Assembly: GCA_001692895.1 (NCBI GenBank)
Contig: KV748193.1
Span: 1,054,001 to 1,118,000 of the forward strand
Origin: Cenococcum geophilum 1.58
Taxonomy: Eukaryota > Ascomycota > Dothideomycetes > Gloniales > Gloniaceae
DNA length: 64,000 nt
Direction: 5' to 3'
Part shown: in pieces, positions 43,692 to 53,149 of the stretch
How positions within the stretch are numbered: position 1 is the first letter of the stretch
Layout of the letters: every line of letters begins with the position of its first letter
The notes under the pieces: model-generated
Told to the model about the DNA's origin: nothing
What the model saw: only the letters and a program-made list of their open reading frames with translations
Databases searched by the model: none
Translations under genes and position numbers: made by a program

Positions 43692-44915
43692 TAAGACTTA
43701 ACTAAACCTAGTATCTTAGAGCCCGTCTCCTAGCACTAAGTAATTACCTTTTTAAGCCCTTTAATATTGTAGCCGCTAGTAATTATAAATAGGCCTTAAT
43801 TAATAAAGTTAACGCGTTAAATCTGGTCCTTATTGCGGCGGATGCTGTCTAGTACTACTAAGAGCTTTGCCTCCTATAGTGGCTGTGTAGTCTTGCCTTC
43901 TAACTACTATATATAAAGCTCGGTAATAGCGGAGACGTAGCTATTTATAACTAGGTATTAAACTATCTCATTAAATAGGGCGTTTAGGGCCTCCTTGTCC
44001 TATATCTCCCCTTCCTCCTTTATAGCTTCCTCTCCTGTACCTACAGCTGCCCCTATAGCTACCCCTACAGCTACCCCTATGGCTACTTTCCCCCCTAGCT
44101 ACTTTGCCCGCTTAACCGTCTTCTACCTCTTCTTTACCCGCTTACTATCTTTCTATATCTCTTTCTATTTTAACTTTCGTTTTTAATAGCTAGTAGCCTA
44201 TAATTCTTGGTTAATAACTTACTGCTCTAAAAATAGGTAAAGCTTATCTTCTATTACCTAGGCGCCGTCTATATTACTTTCTAGTCTTATATACTAGTCT
44301 TATATACTCTTTCTACTTTAGCTTATACGCCCTTATAGTATTCTTTAAGCGCTAGGCCTTATAAATATTATATAGCCGTAACGTCTGGGCCTTAAATTCG
44401 TTCTAGAGGCTATAGGAGAAGGGGGAGAAGAAGGCTAGGAGGGCTTCCTTTAACTGCAAAGTAGACCGTAGGGTAAGAAGATTCTTAAAAGACTCCATCT
44501 CCGTAAGAGGTTAGGGGGAAAATGCGTAAGTGCGGCGCGGGTATAGGTAAATAAAGCCACTAAACGCATAAATATCAATAGAGGAGGAGAAGAAGAGAGC
44601 TCTATATTATAGAATTAGAATTATAGTAGGCCGTTTTATATAAAACTAGAAGTCCCGCGTGAGCTAGGAGCTAGTGCGGGCATAAGAATAGGAAGAGGGT
44701 CAAAAAATGGATTGTCGAGGCGACGATAAGGTTGAAGGCGCGCGACAAGGTCCTCTATACTAACCTAGTACTAACCTAGGCCTTAAAAACGCGTCCAAAA
44801 AGTAGGGGCCACCACTAAAAGGGGGGGGTGATATTTGGACGATATGTTGCGGACCTTAGGGGGTCGTGCGTAACCTAAGGTTATGCTAAGCCTAACCTGG
44901 ACCTCCAATACCTAT

Positions 44916-45089
44916 ACCTAATGGTAATACGCTAGCGATATAACTATAAAACGCCTTAGGATCTAGTATAGATAAAACCGCTAAAAGTATATTAGTAGTA
45001 TTTAAGCCACCTTCTAAACCTTAAAATAATTAGATATCTATAAACACTAAAGACTAGTTTAACTTATATATCTAGGCTTAATAGGAGCT
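44916..45089 (+). pseudogene. Coding-like block of the older locus between Crypton C and T2
   Basis: This block of about 170 bp lies directly between two insertions, rich in asparagine, lysine and isoleucine codons when read on the plus strand. It probably belongs with the neighbouring blocks at 29515 and 50620. The product is not recognised; a gag-like protein of an older retroelement is possible. Confidence 0.35.
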
Positions 45090-45091
45090 TA

Positions 45092-45363
45092 CATCAGGAT
45101 TTTTTTTTTTTTGGGCGCGTTGTTGCAAACGAAAATCGGGGTCTGCAAAACCTGCGTAAGTCGCAATTTTGGCAATTTGCGGCGATTTGCAGCAATTTGC
45201 TACAAACGCATAGGCTACCTATGCACGCGCCTGCCCTATCTATGTGTTTATAGCAAATTGCTGCAAATTGCCGCAAATGCTAAAATCGCGACTTACGCCT
45301 GCAGGTTTTGCAGACCCCGATTTTCGCTTGCAACAACGTGCCCAAAAAAAAAAAATCCTGATG
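45092..45363. repeat. Foldback at the left end of T2
   Basis: It is the same long hairpin as 15442-15706: the outer ~75 bp (TIR, ACGAAAATCGGGGTCTGC, CCTGCGTAAGTCGC) recur in reverse complement at 45290-45363. Arms are nearly perfect apart from a small duplication near 45298. Confidence 0.88.
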
Positions 45364-45365
45364 CA

Positions 45366-45870
45366 GAGGCTCTGCACGAGGCTCTACACAAAGCTCTGCA
45401 CGAAGCTCTGCACGAAGCTCTACACGAAGCTCTGCACGAAGCTCTACACGAAGCTCTACACGAAGCTTTGCACGAGGCTCTACACGAGGCTCTACATAAA
45501 GCTCTGCGTACAGAGGCTCTGCACAAGGCTCTACACGAAGCTCTGCACGAAGCTCTGCACGGAAGACTCTGCACGAAGCTCTACACGAAAGCTCTACACG
45601 AAAGCTTTGCACGAGGCTCTACACGAGGCTCTACACAAAGCTCTGCATATAGAGGCTCTGCACGAGGCTCTGCACGAAGCTCTACACGAAGCTCTACACA
45701 AGGCTCTGCACGAAGCTCTACACGAAGCCTCTGCACAAAGCTCTACGAAGCTCTACACGAAGCTCTTACATATGGAGGCTCTGCACGAGGCTCTGCGCGA
45801 AGCTCTACACGAGGCTCTGCGCGAAGCTCTGCGTACGGAGGCTCTACACGAAGCTCTACACAAAGCCTTT
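45366..45870. repeat. 12-bp minisatellite A of T2
   Basis: About 42 units of GCTCTGCACGAA / GCTCTACACGAA occur, with the CGTACAGAGG and CATATAGAGG variants that set a higher-order period. This is the less RIP-altered form of the array at 15707-16815. The several overlapping open frames here on both strands are artefacts of the period. Confidence 0.95.
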
Positions 45871-46204
45871 GTGTGTGCGCGCGACACATTACTATCGGGT
45901 CCCCGCTATATTCCGATAGGCCTCTACACGTGCCTCTGCCAAGTATACCCCCTATACACCACCTCGTCAATTCCGGTTGTTAGCGCCTTACTAGTGACGC
46001 CTCTCGGGCGGAAATCTTCATATAGATTAGTATGAGTTTCCCCGTCTTGGCAGTGAGCTTCAAAAGACCTCAATATTAAAAATTTATGAAGCTTTTTAAA
46101 ACTAATGATTGTATGGTAGATTGCCTATATACAAATATTTCTGAAGTCACAGCAGCCAAATAAGTGTTAAAATCAACGCTTAGCAATTAAACAAGTGTCC
46201 AAAT

Positions 46205-47290
46205 GTCTCCTCCAAGCTCCTAATCGTCCTCTAAGCTTTCTACTGTCCTCTACTACTTAGTAGGTCCCCCTTCTGCTTTAATTACTGCCTAAAGGCGTGC
46301 AGGCATAGAAGCAACTAGATCCTTAAAGTAGTAGGCCTCCAGATTCTCCCACTTAGATTTAATAGCTGCTTACATTACTTCTTTTGTTAACGGGCGAGGC
46401 TTCCGCTTAGCTAATTAAGTCTTCATTAAATTCCAAACGGCTTTAATTAGGTTAAGATCTAGGCTATTTACTAGCTACTAAAACAACTTAATATTATCTT
46501 TCTAAAACTTAGCGATGGTAATACGAGCTCTATAGTAGGGAGCTCCGTCTATTTATATAATTATTAAGGTACTTCTAAATTTGTAATTAGGGAAATATAT
46601 ACCATACTTAGAGTTATAGAAGTTATAAAAATTTTTAAGCTTTAGATATATGTGATCCAGGAAGCCCTATACCGTAATATTACCCTATTCTTCCTTATTC
46701 TAAAATAGTAGAGGCCCTTTTTCTACACCGCAGAATGCAGCCTATACCATTGTATAAGGTATATTAGTGAACTTAGAACGGAGGCAGTTAGGAAGAAATC
46801 GTTTATTAGGTCTTCTAATAACATAAAGCCGCTAGTGCCCACCATAATATATAGCTGCCTCATCTATCCATATAACTCTCCACTAATCCTCTTTTTAGAA
46901 GTGACGGTAAGCCAATATAAATGCTAGCCGGGCGTAACGGTAAGCTATAGTAAGCTAGGGCTTTGCATAAGCAACGCAGCGTTAAAAGCCCTCCTTCTTA
47001 AGATATTAGGCGACTATAGAGTCGGAATAAGAGACTTCTACGTAAAAGAAAAGCTCCGAGTAGGTAAGGCGACGCGCCTAAGCATTTAACTCTAGGAAAT
47101 CAACTAGTTAACGCCGAATTAGCGAGCCGTATGCAAGAGCATTGCGATAGCCACCACGTGTCGGGGTCTGTGCTTTATTAATAATGTAGTAGACAGTAGA
47201 ATATAGTTACTTAACCAATACAGCAATGCGAGAAATAGGTTCTTAAAGGTAGTAATAGAGGCCTTTAATTGTGTATCTTAGGGAGTAAGG
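46205..47290 (-). pseudogene. Tc1-like transposase with a DD34E catalytic pattern, disrupted
   Basis: Read on the minus strand, a helix-turn-helix part (near 47270-47130) is followed by the first catalytic block WIDEAAIYYGG (near 46860), the second IQIDGAPYY (near 46560) and the third S-L-D-L-N-L-I-K-A-V-W (near 46455). In that block lysine stands where the catalytic glutamate is expected, as a G-to-A change would give. The spacing from the second aspartate to that position is 34 residues, the Tc1 pattern. A conserved C-terminal block (KWENLEAYYFKDLVASMPAR, near 46340) follows. Several stop codons interrupt the frame. It would have bound the TIRs and carried out cut-and-paste at TA. Length (about 360 codons) is normal. 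Confidence 0.82.
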
Positions 47291-47982
47291 AACAAGCGCT
47301 TAAGGGTTACTTTCCTAAAGCCGTTGGCGACATTAAATACGTTCTGCAGCTCGCTTCTCCCGCTCCTGTTCCTTACGTCTCTCCTATCTATTAAGACAAG
47401 CAATTGCTCGGCGAATGCGACGGTTTAGCGTTAGAGTAGAAGAACTAGATACAGCAGAGCGAGTAGAGGGAGTATTCGGCACAGTTGTATTACTAGGTAA
47501 AAAAGGAGTAAATAAGCCAAAAAAGCTTCCAAAGCTAGGAAGGCGCAGTAGAGCTCTAGGAGGATTAGGTAAAGTAGGTTCTAGAGTTTCTTTTATACGG
47601 GAAGGATCGTACCTAAGAGATGGTATAGTAGATACCTTTAAGGATAGAATCTAAAAGATTTTAGTTAGAACTTGTTATAGGAATATATAAATTTAGTATA
47701 AAAAGTGGTAAGGATAGTATTAACTTATAACAGGCGCAGATAAATATCTTTATACTTAAATCTATAGAGCCATCTAAAGTCCCTTACGATCGCGCCAAGA
47801 CTTAATATTTACCTAAACTCAGAAACCTTATCTAGACCACCGCCATCAATATCCGTCTTAATAGCGTGATTAATACATCTAAGGGCCTATTTCCAACTTC
47901 TGCGAAGTCACCAGGACGAAAGCAAGCCATTTTTAAACTGATCACCGCCGGAAAGGTCATTCGGACGTAAGAGCTGGCAATT

Positions 47983-48166
47983 GTCGTGATAGAGGCTTGA
48001 GGAAGGTCGTGACAGAGGCTTGAGAAAGGTCGTGATAGAGGCTTGAGGAAGGTCGCGATAGAGGCTTGAGGAAGGTCGTGACAGAGGCTTGAGGAAGGTC
48101 GTGACAGAGGCTCGAGGAAGGTCGTGACAGGCTTGAGGAAGGTCGTGATAGAGGCTTAAGGAAGTT
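47983..48166. repeat. 23-bp minisatellite in U1
   Basis: Eight units of GAGGCTTGAGGAAGGTCGTG plus ACA, one slightly shortened. The period is not a multiple of three, so the 75-residue minus-strand frame across it cycles through three readings and is not a gene. Confidence 0.93.
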
Positions 48167-48471
48167 GAGGATTGTCACAAACAACGCGTCGGCGGCTTAG
48201 AAGAGGGGTAGGAAACTAGAAGACGTGCCGCTAATAAGTAGACTTCCTAAGTCAGGTTCCTCACCGCGTGGAGTTCACCAATACACCTAATCACGATGCG
48301 GCTGGCAGAGGCGTCGAAAAGCTTCAAATTAACTGTCAGGTGAGGTTGTTCAGCAGTCTCTTTCTGATATTCAGCTGCCAAGCCGGATAGACTGAATTCG
48401 TATTAGTTAGTGGCTTAATCAAAAGCGCTAACAACCGGAATTGACGAGAGGGTGTATATTATCTCATGAAT

Positions 48472-48602
48472 CAGACGCTCCGCAAAAGATTTATTCCGGT
48501 GACACAGACCTCCTGCTAACTCCTAGACCAATCAGGGTAGCGCACTAATATCAGCCCCCTGCGCACCCCTGTCACCCAGCAAAATCTTCTGCGAAGCGTC
48601 TG
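48472..48602. repeat. Palindrome-bounded unit at the left end of U2
   Basis: 131 bp bounded by CAGACGCTCCGCAAAAGATT and its near-perfect reverse complement. The interior holds GACCAATCAG, shared with the unit at the other end. The arms pair well with each other but differ from the arms of the other unit. Confidence 0.8.
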
Positions 48603-48850
48603 AGAGCTTATAGGCGTCGCTTTGGTGAGATTTAATTGTTTTAGATCGCGTATTTTAACTTTAACTGGCTCTACTAAGGCCCAACTAATAATTATTAATA
48701 CTTTGTTCGATGTAATAGGCTCTTTAGGTAATTATATCTTTAAAAATATATATTATAGCCCTATACCTAGAGTATTAAGAGGCGAGATACATCGTCGCAA
48801 AAGTTAAGTTAGATTTGGAATTGAATGTTTGTAGATTTTAGGCCAAAACT

Positions 48851-49470
48851 GACCGACTACCTATATCTAACTTCTTATATAATAAAGCTACGATATCGCT
48901 ATAATATAGAGGCGATAGAGAAGACAAAGGGCTTTTAGCTCGTACTATTTTGGAGATAATTAGACATAGAGAAGTATGTAATTTTTGGTAGTAAGGCAAG
49001 ATTGCAATAAAATAGACTAAACGACCAACTACCTATGTCTAACTTCTTGTAAAATAGAGCTATAGTATTACTATAACGTAGAGGTAATAGAGAAGAAAAA
49101 GAGCTTTTAGCTTGTAGTATTTTAGAGATAATTAGACGTAGAGAAGTATATAAGGTATGGAGCTTCGAGCAAAGCTTCGAGTAGAGCCTCGTGCAGAGCT
49201 TCGGGAAAAGCCTCGTGTAGAGCTTCGGGAAAAGCCTCGTGCAGAGCTTCGAGAAAAGCCTCGTGCAGAGCTTCGAGTAGAGTAGTGAGGTAAGATTGCG
49301 ACCGACGAGTTTTGCGACTGACGACCAACGAAAATACGACTAACTAATATAGCTACGACGTCGTTATTTATTGCAATAGATAGAGAAATTAAAGAGCTCC
49401 TACCTTATAGTATTTTTATAATAACTAGACGTTATAAAAGGGTCGAGATACAGCGTTGTAATGGAAGAGT
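48851..49470. repeat. Diverged ~172-bp tandem repeats in U2
   Basis: Units starting at 48851 and 49023 share a long stretch (CTAACTTCTTRTA, GAGCTTTTAGCT, GAGATAATTAGAC, GTAGAGAAGTAT); a weaker third copy follows from about 49324. The minisatellite at 49160-49285 lies between the second and third. Confidence 0.8.
49160..49285. repeat. 24-bp minisatellite in U2, related to minisatellite A
   Basis: Five units of GAGCTTCGGGAAAAGCCTCG plus TGCA. Each is two 12-mers, and in reverse complement (TGCACGAGGC, GAAGCTCTGCACGAGG) they are the same 12-bp family as the arrays in T1 and T2. The 68-residue Glu-Ala-Leu-His frame over it is an artefact. Confidence 0.85.
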
Positions 49471-49523
49471 CGTCGCCTAATAAAAAACATTGAGTTCTTA
49501 TACAAAGGGCGCCCATAAGCTCT

Positions 49524-49653
49524 CAGACCCTCGGGGAGAAATTCCTCTCGGTGCGATCTGATTGGTCCAGGAGTCCATAGGACTAGGGTAAGGTCCACAA
49601 GCGTAGCGCTAGCCCTTAGCTACGTCGTGGCGCAATTTCTCCCCGGGGGTCTG
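49524..49653. repeat. Palindrome-bounded unit at the right end of U2
   Basis: 130 bp bounded by CAGACCCTCGGGGAGAAATT and its reverse complement with one mismatch. In the opposite orientation it occupies the same place relative to the element end as the unit at 48472-48602. Confidence 0.85.
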
Positions 49654-49744
49654 ATTCATGAGATATACCTATATACACCTAGGTAGCCACCTCATTTTTT
49701 TACCCTTCCTTACATCCTCCCTACCTAGGAAGACACCAGAACGA

Positions 49745-49970
49745 CAGCCAGCAGACGACCGTCGCCGGAGCCAGACGACCATCGCCGGAGCTAGACGACC
49801 GTCGCCGGAGCTAGACGACCGTCGCCTGAGCTAGACGACCGTCGTCAGAGCTAGACGACCGTCGCCGGAGCCAGATGACCGTCGCCAGAGCTAGACGACC
49901 GTCAGAGCCAGACGACCGTCGTCATCGCCACACGACCGTCGCCAGAGCCACACGACAACCGTTCGAACGA
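49745..49970. repeat. 20-bp minisatellite B of T2
   Basis: About 11 units of GAGCTAGACGACCGTCGCCG, the little-altered counterpart of 16980-17690. The difference between the arrays (GACGACCGTCGCC against GATAACCGTTGTT) is what RIP would produce. Confidence 0.93.
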
Positions 49971-50019
49971 CCAGCCAGCCGAACACGATAAACGATTCGA
50001 TCGATCGATCGAATCAAGG

Positions 50020-50225
50020 TGACATAGACAGGTAGGCACAGATAGGTAGGCATAGACGGGGTAGGTATAGACGGACGGACAGAACAGGTAGGTAGGCAAG
50101 TAGGCAGGCAGGTAGGCCAGGTAGGCAGGCAGCAGGCAGGCAGGCAGGCAGGCCAGGCAGGGCAGGCAGGCAAGCAGGTAGGCAGGTAGGTAGGCAGGCA
50201 GGTAGGCAGGCAGGTAGGTAGGTAG
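50020..50225. repeat. GGCA/GGTA microsatellite of T2
   Basis: This tetranucleotide array matches 17760-17955. The Leu-Pro-Ala-Cys-rich frames on the minus strand (49902-50268) come from it and are not genes. Confidence 0.93.
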
Positions 50226-50619
50226 ATAATTTAGAGCCTCTGCGAGAGGCTTCCCCCTTAACGCCCAAAGTAGATAGCTCTATATTTTATATAGTTATAA
50301 TATAAATATATTTAAAAGTATATTATAGAAATCTATGGGAATATATAATAATTTAGTTATTATATAATATAACTAATTATTATTTATATAGTTACAATTT
50401 GTACAATTCGTATAGTTTTTACAATTTAGACAGTTTGCGCGCTATTTATTTATAGGGTAGCGTTTTGCTGCAATTTATTTATAGGGGTAGCATTTTGCCG
50501 CAATTTGCTATTAAGTGCTGCGATTTTGTTATAAAACGTGCGTTTTACGCAAATTACTATCGACTATATCCACCTGCCGCAAACCGCAATAACGAGCCCC
50601 AAAAAAAAATCCTAATGTA

Positions 50620-51541
50620 GTAAGGTTACTAGCGTCCTACTTAATACCGCTAATATAAAGGAGCTAGATAAGCTAGTTAAGAAAATAGCTAACTTATAGA
50701 GTATTATTAATTTAATAAAGCCCTCCTATTACCTCTCTAGTAAGGAGTACGAGTTATATAGCAAATGTATACGCTAAAGAAATCTTAACGCCCTGGTTAA
50801 GAAGTTACTACTTAATATTAGCGGTACTACTTAACAGCATTTTAACCGGTAAATTGCCGTAGTTAAGAACCGATTTAAGGTTAATAACGCTAACTACGAC
50901 TATAAGAGACGTACGCGCTAGGCTATTAAAGGTCTTATAAAAGAAAAGATAATTACCTAACTAGTTTATTGCCGGTTAGGTACTAAGGGTAAGGGTTTTT
51001 TACTATAGGATAAGTTTAAAACTATAGTCTAAGACTAGATTATAAACCCTATAGTAAGACGCTTTAATAATGCTATAATATATTATACGGCTGTTATAAA
51101 GGAGAACTAAAGGTTTAATGTCTTCCTAGCCCGTATGCGTAGCTTAAAGGACCTCTTCTTATATACCCCTTTTATTAATCCTAAATAACAGGTAGACTTT
51201 TAGTTCTTATATTTCCCAGCCTACCTATAAGCAAAGCTCTTCTAATAGAACTTCGTCTAATGAGTAAGAACCGCTAAGGACCTTTTTAATAAAATCCGCT
51301 GTGTAGAGTAATTGCTTAATACCATAAAGCTCGCGGAAGATTGTATAAGTAGTAGTAGTAAATTATTACGTATAAAGCGCGGTCGTAGTATAGGCTTTAT
51401 AGAGTTAGGATTAGGGAATAGAACCTAAAAAGGGCGACGCTTTAAGTAAACCCCTAGAGAGATTACCTAAAAGCTAAACAGCTTAGGGGACCTTTTAGGC
51501 GCTAGTGTTACGCACGTAAGTTAAAGGACTATAGGCGGCTA
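50620..51541 (+). pseudogene. Coding-like block of the older locus, unrecognised
   Basis: The plus strand here has protein-like composition over about 900 bp: Lys/Asn/Leu/Ile-rich stretches with acidic-basic alternation, interrupted by stop codons of the RIP type. It lies between the TA of T2 and the CTATA target of the G1 copy. I recognise no domain. A gag-like protein of an older retroelement is a guess based on the block at 59339. Confidence 0.4.
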
Positions 51542-51546
51542 CTATA

Positions 51547-51968
51547 TATAATGAAGCCTTATAGCAGGAACTACGGTAAACTTGTTAATAGGCTAGGTAT
51601 ATAGGTAAATAAGAAGTTAACAACGTAATAATAACTGGTAGAGTAGTTGCCTAATAGATTAACTCTAATTGTATTCTAAGATTCACTATAAGGAAAAAAG
51701 AACTATCTAGGTAGGGACTGTGGTCCTTTAAATATATAACTATACTCCTAAGAAATCCTCCTTATACGTAAGGTATGTCTTATACATAAGGTATATAAGT
51801 TCCTCTTATCCCTCTTATTTAATATATAGCACGCTATATAACCTTAGCTACTATTCCTTATTATATAGTTCTACCGGTTCTATCCTAGACCGTACCTATA
51901 TTAACTAACTAGCTTCTTTTAATTCCTCTCCTAGTAGTTATAATATTATACTTAAAGCGTCCGTAATA
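51547..51968 (-). repeat. G1 copy 2 LTR (3' in element orientation)
   Basis: Reverse complement of the G1 LTR at 3504-3924, 422 bp. The left target copy is CTATA at 51542-51546. Confidence 0.92.
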
Positions 51969-52689
51969 CTATCTCCCTTCTTTTTATCTTTGCCCTTAAA
52001 GATTTCTAATATCTTTAAGTTGCCTATTAGAGGTATAATATCCATCTAATTAATTTAGTTAATATTATTACTTATTATACCTAAAGCTTCTTCTTCTTTA
52101 CACGTACAACGTTATACCCGCACTATTGCTACAATATTATCGCTTAGTAAAATAATACCGACTCTGTGTTCTTGTTGTGCAAAAGAGGGATTAGTTTGTA
52201 TTACGCTAGTAAGTCTATCTTTACGATAACCGTCTTTTTACTTAAAGTGCACTAAAGCAAATATTTGTTCGTCCTCCGACGTTTACTTTACTTTTAATAC
52301 TAAATATACGCGTTCTATTATCCTTAATAGTTGTCTAGTTCCCTAATTAATTTATCTTAGGATTACGTATTTAATTCGCTGCTGCTTATCTTAATAGTGA
52401 GCTATCTTAGGCTCTCGCTAAGTTGGAATGTTCCCATAATGTGGAGTAGAGGGCCTTAAATGCCCGTATCGCGGCGTCTACTCGGTTACTTCGTCTTAAA
52501 AAGGTTCGTAAGAAGGTTTATTTTAAGGAGTAGAAACTTATAGAATAAGGTTTATAGGAACTTAGTAATAAAAAAACAAATTCTCTTTTAACCGCGAGGG
52601 AAACAGATCCGAGTAGTTTGGCAACTACTCCTTTTAGGTCCCCCTTAGGTAACTCGTTCTTTAGCAATTCTTCCTTATTAATACTGCCT

Positions 52690-52800
52690 GACCTAATCTC
52701 TTTTAATACTCCTATACCTTTCTTATAGCGTTTTTTTGATTCTATAGTGGTTCCTAGGTAGTTTTACTATAGCCTATCCACTTAACCTTATACTATATTT
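52690..52800 (-). pseudogene. Chromodomain of G1 copy 2
   Basis: The minus strand shows VKWIGYSKTT followed by an E-P-L-x-N-x-x-N-A block, the classic chromodomain core. It lies C-terminal to integrase and just upstream of the 3' region, as in other chromoviruses. Confidence 0.75.
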
Positions 52801-53149
52801 TATTATTAATGTCCTTATAACTAACAATCTTAGAAACTTACTATTTGTCTTTTTCTTGTTCTCTATATATATCTTCTTTATAAACTAGTGGCTTAATATT
52901 CCTGTGTACTAGCTCTAGCATTATAATATGCTATATAGGGTAGATCTTTATCTTAGCTAGTAGGTTTAACTTAAATATAACTGGTGAAATCCTTTATATA
53001 ATTTTAAAAGGTCCTAGTCTAATATAGTTTAACTTCTTACTTAGCCATTAACTTTTGAAAATTTTATATAGTAGCCATACTTTATCCCCCTCCTTAAGAT
53101 CTAGTCCCTTAGATCTCTTAGCGTTATAGTACCTTTTTATTCTCTTTTA

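Larger units (their letters stand above)
33380..44560 (-). pseudogene. Recombinase of Crypton C, split by two insertions
   Basis: Coding segments 33380-34631, 42972-43484 and 43697-44560 align with 29895-32500 of copy B. The target of G3 (GACGCTCTG) and the target of the solo LTR (GGTAAGA) are both found uninterrupted in copy B, near 31155 and 31682. Stop codons are frequent. It is not functional. Confidence 0.8.
32913..44907 (-). mobile_element. Crypton C, interrupted by G3 and a solo LTR
   Basis: The third Crypton lies in tandem with B: ATACCTATACCTAT at 32899-32912 gives overlapping cores between them, and the far core is 44908-44915. Without the G3 gypsy (34637-42966) and the solo LTR (43490-43691) it is about 3.45 kb, like A and B. 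The recombinase can be followed on the minus strand on both sides of G3. It has the expanded linker repeat at 33700-33915 and the direct-repeat array at 33120-33350. It is RIP-altered, with many stops. Confidence 0.8.
45955..48456 (-). mobile_element. U1: Tc1-type DNA transposon
   Basis: Inverted ends of about 32 bp (left TACACCACCTCGTCAATTCC, right the reverse complement with two mismatches) are flanked by TA (45953-45954 and 48457-48458). Inside, a Tc1-like transposase lies on the minus strand and a 23-bp minisatellite near the other end. At 2.5 kb it is long for a Tc1 element. Its right TA falls on the edge of U2, so it appears to have jumped into the terminus of U2. RIP is moderate. Confidence 0.7.
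48460..49665. mobile_element. U2: non-coding foldback element with hairpin-bearing ends
   Basis: It sits inside T2, next to U1. Both ends read TATCTCATGAATCAGAC inward and, about 140 bp further in, GTCTGAGAGCTTAT plus GGGCG or AGGCG. Each end therefore forms a long inverted repeat of about 155 bp that itself contains a 130-bp palindrome-bounded unit (48472-48602 and 49524-49653). The middle has diverged direct repeats and a 24-bp minisatellite. No protein is encoded. Target duplication is unclear because U1 abuts one end. Confidence 0.6.
45092..50617. mobile_element. Satellite-bearing TIR element T2, interrupted by U2 and U1
   Basis: This second copy of the T family has TIR CATCAGGATTTTTTTTTTTT at the left and the same in reverse at the right, with TA outside (45090-45091 and 50618-50619). 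It has the same order of parts as T1: foldback, 12-bp minisatellite, unique spacer, 20-bp minisatellite, GGTA/GGCA microsatellite, AT-rich end. About 3.7 kb (45955-49671) is a later insertion. Without it T2 is about 1.8 kb, shorter than T1 only because its arrays are shorter. It is less RIP-altered than T1. No transposase is encoded. Confidence 0.85.

Noticed and set aside
45111-46035. Five overlapping open frames of 75-290 residues
   Set aside because: They cover minisatellite A of T2 and the foldback before it; they are out of frame with each other and lie on both strands.
47415-47654. 79-residue plus-strand frame near the Tc1 transposase
   Set aside because: It is Arg/Gly/Val-rich, lies opposite the region upstream of the transposase and has no recognisable domain or start signal.
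47957-48184. Ser/Leu/Pro repeat protein on the minus strand
   Set aside because: The 23-bp repeat changes frame with each unit, so the peptide pattern has a 69-bp period and no biological phase.
45961-49671. A single 3.7-kb hAT-like element with an 8-bp TATACACC duplication
   Set aside because: The two ends do not match each other. Both end types recur internally at 48430-48475 in inverted form, which fits two adjacent elements (U1 and U2) better.
49902-50268. Cys/Pro/Leu-rich minus-strand frames that look like small secreted proteins
   Set aside because: They are translations of the GGCA/GGTA microsatellite.
50620-51541. Starship captain (DUF3435-type tyrosine recombinase) in the older locus
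   Set aside because: I looked for the conserved recombinase blocks and found none. The edges here are explained by T2 and G1.
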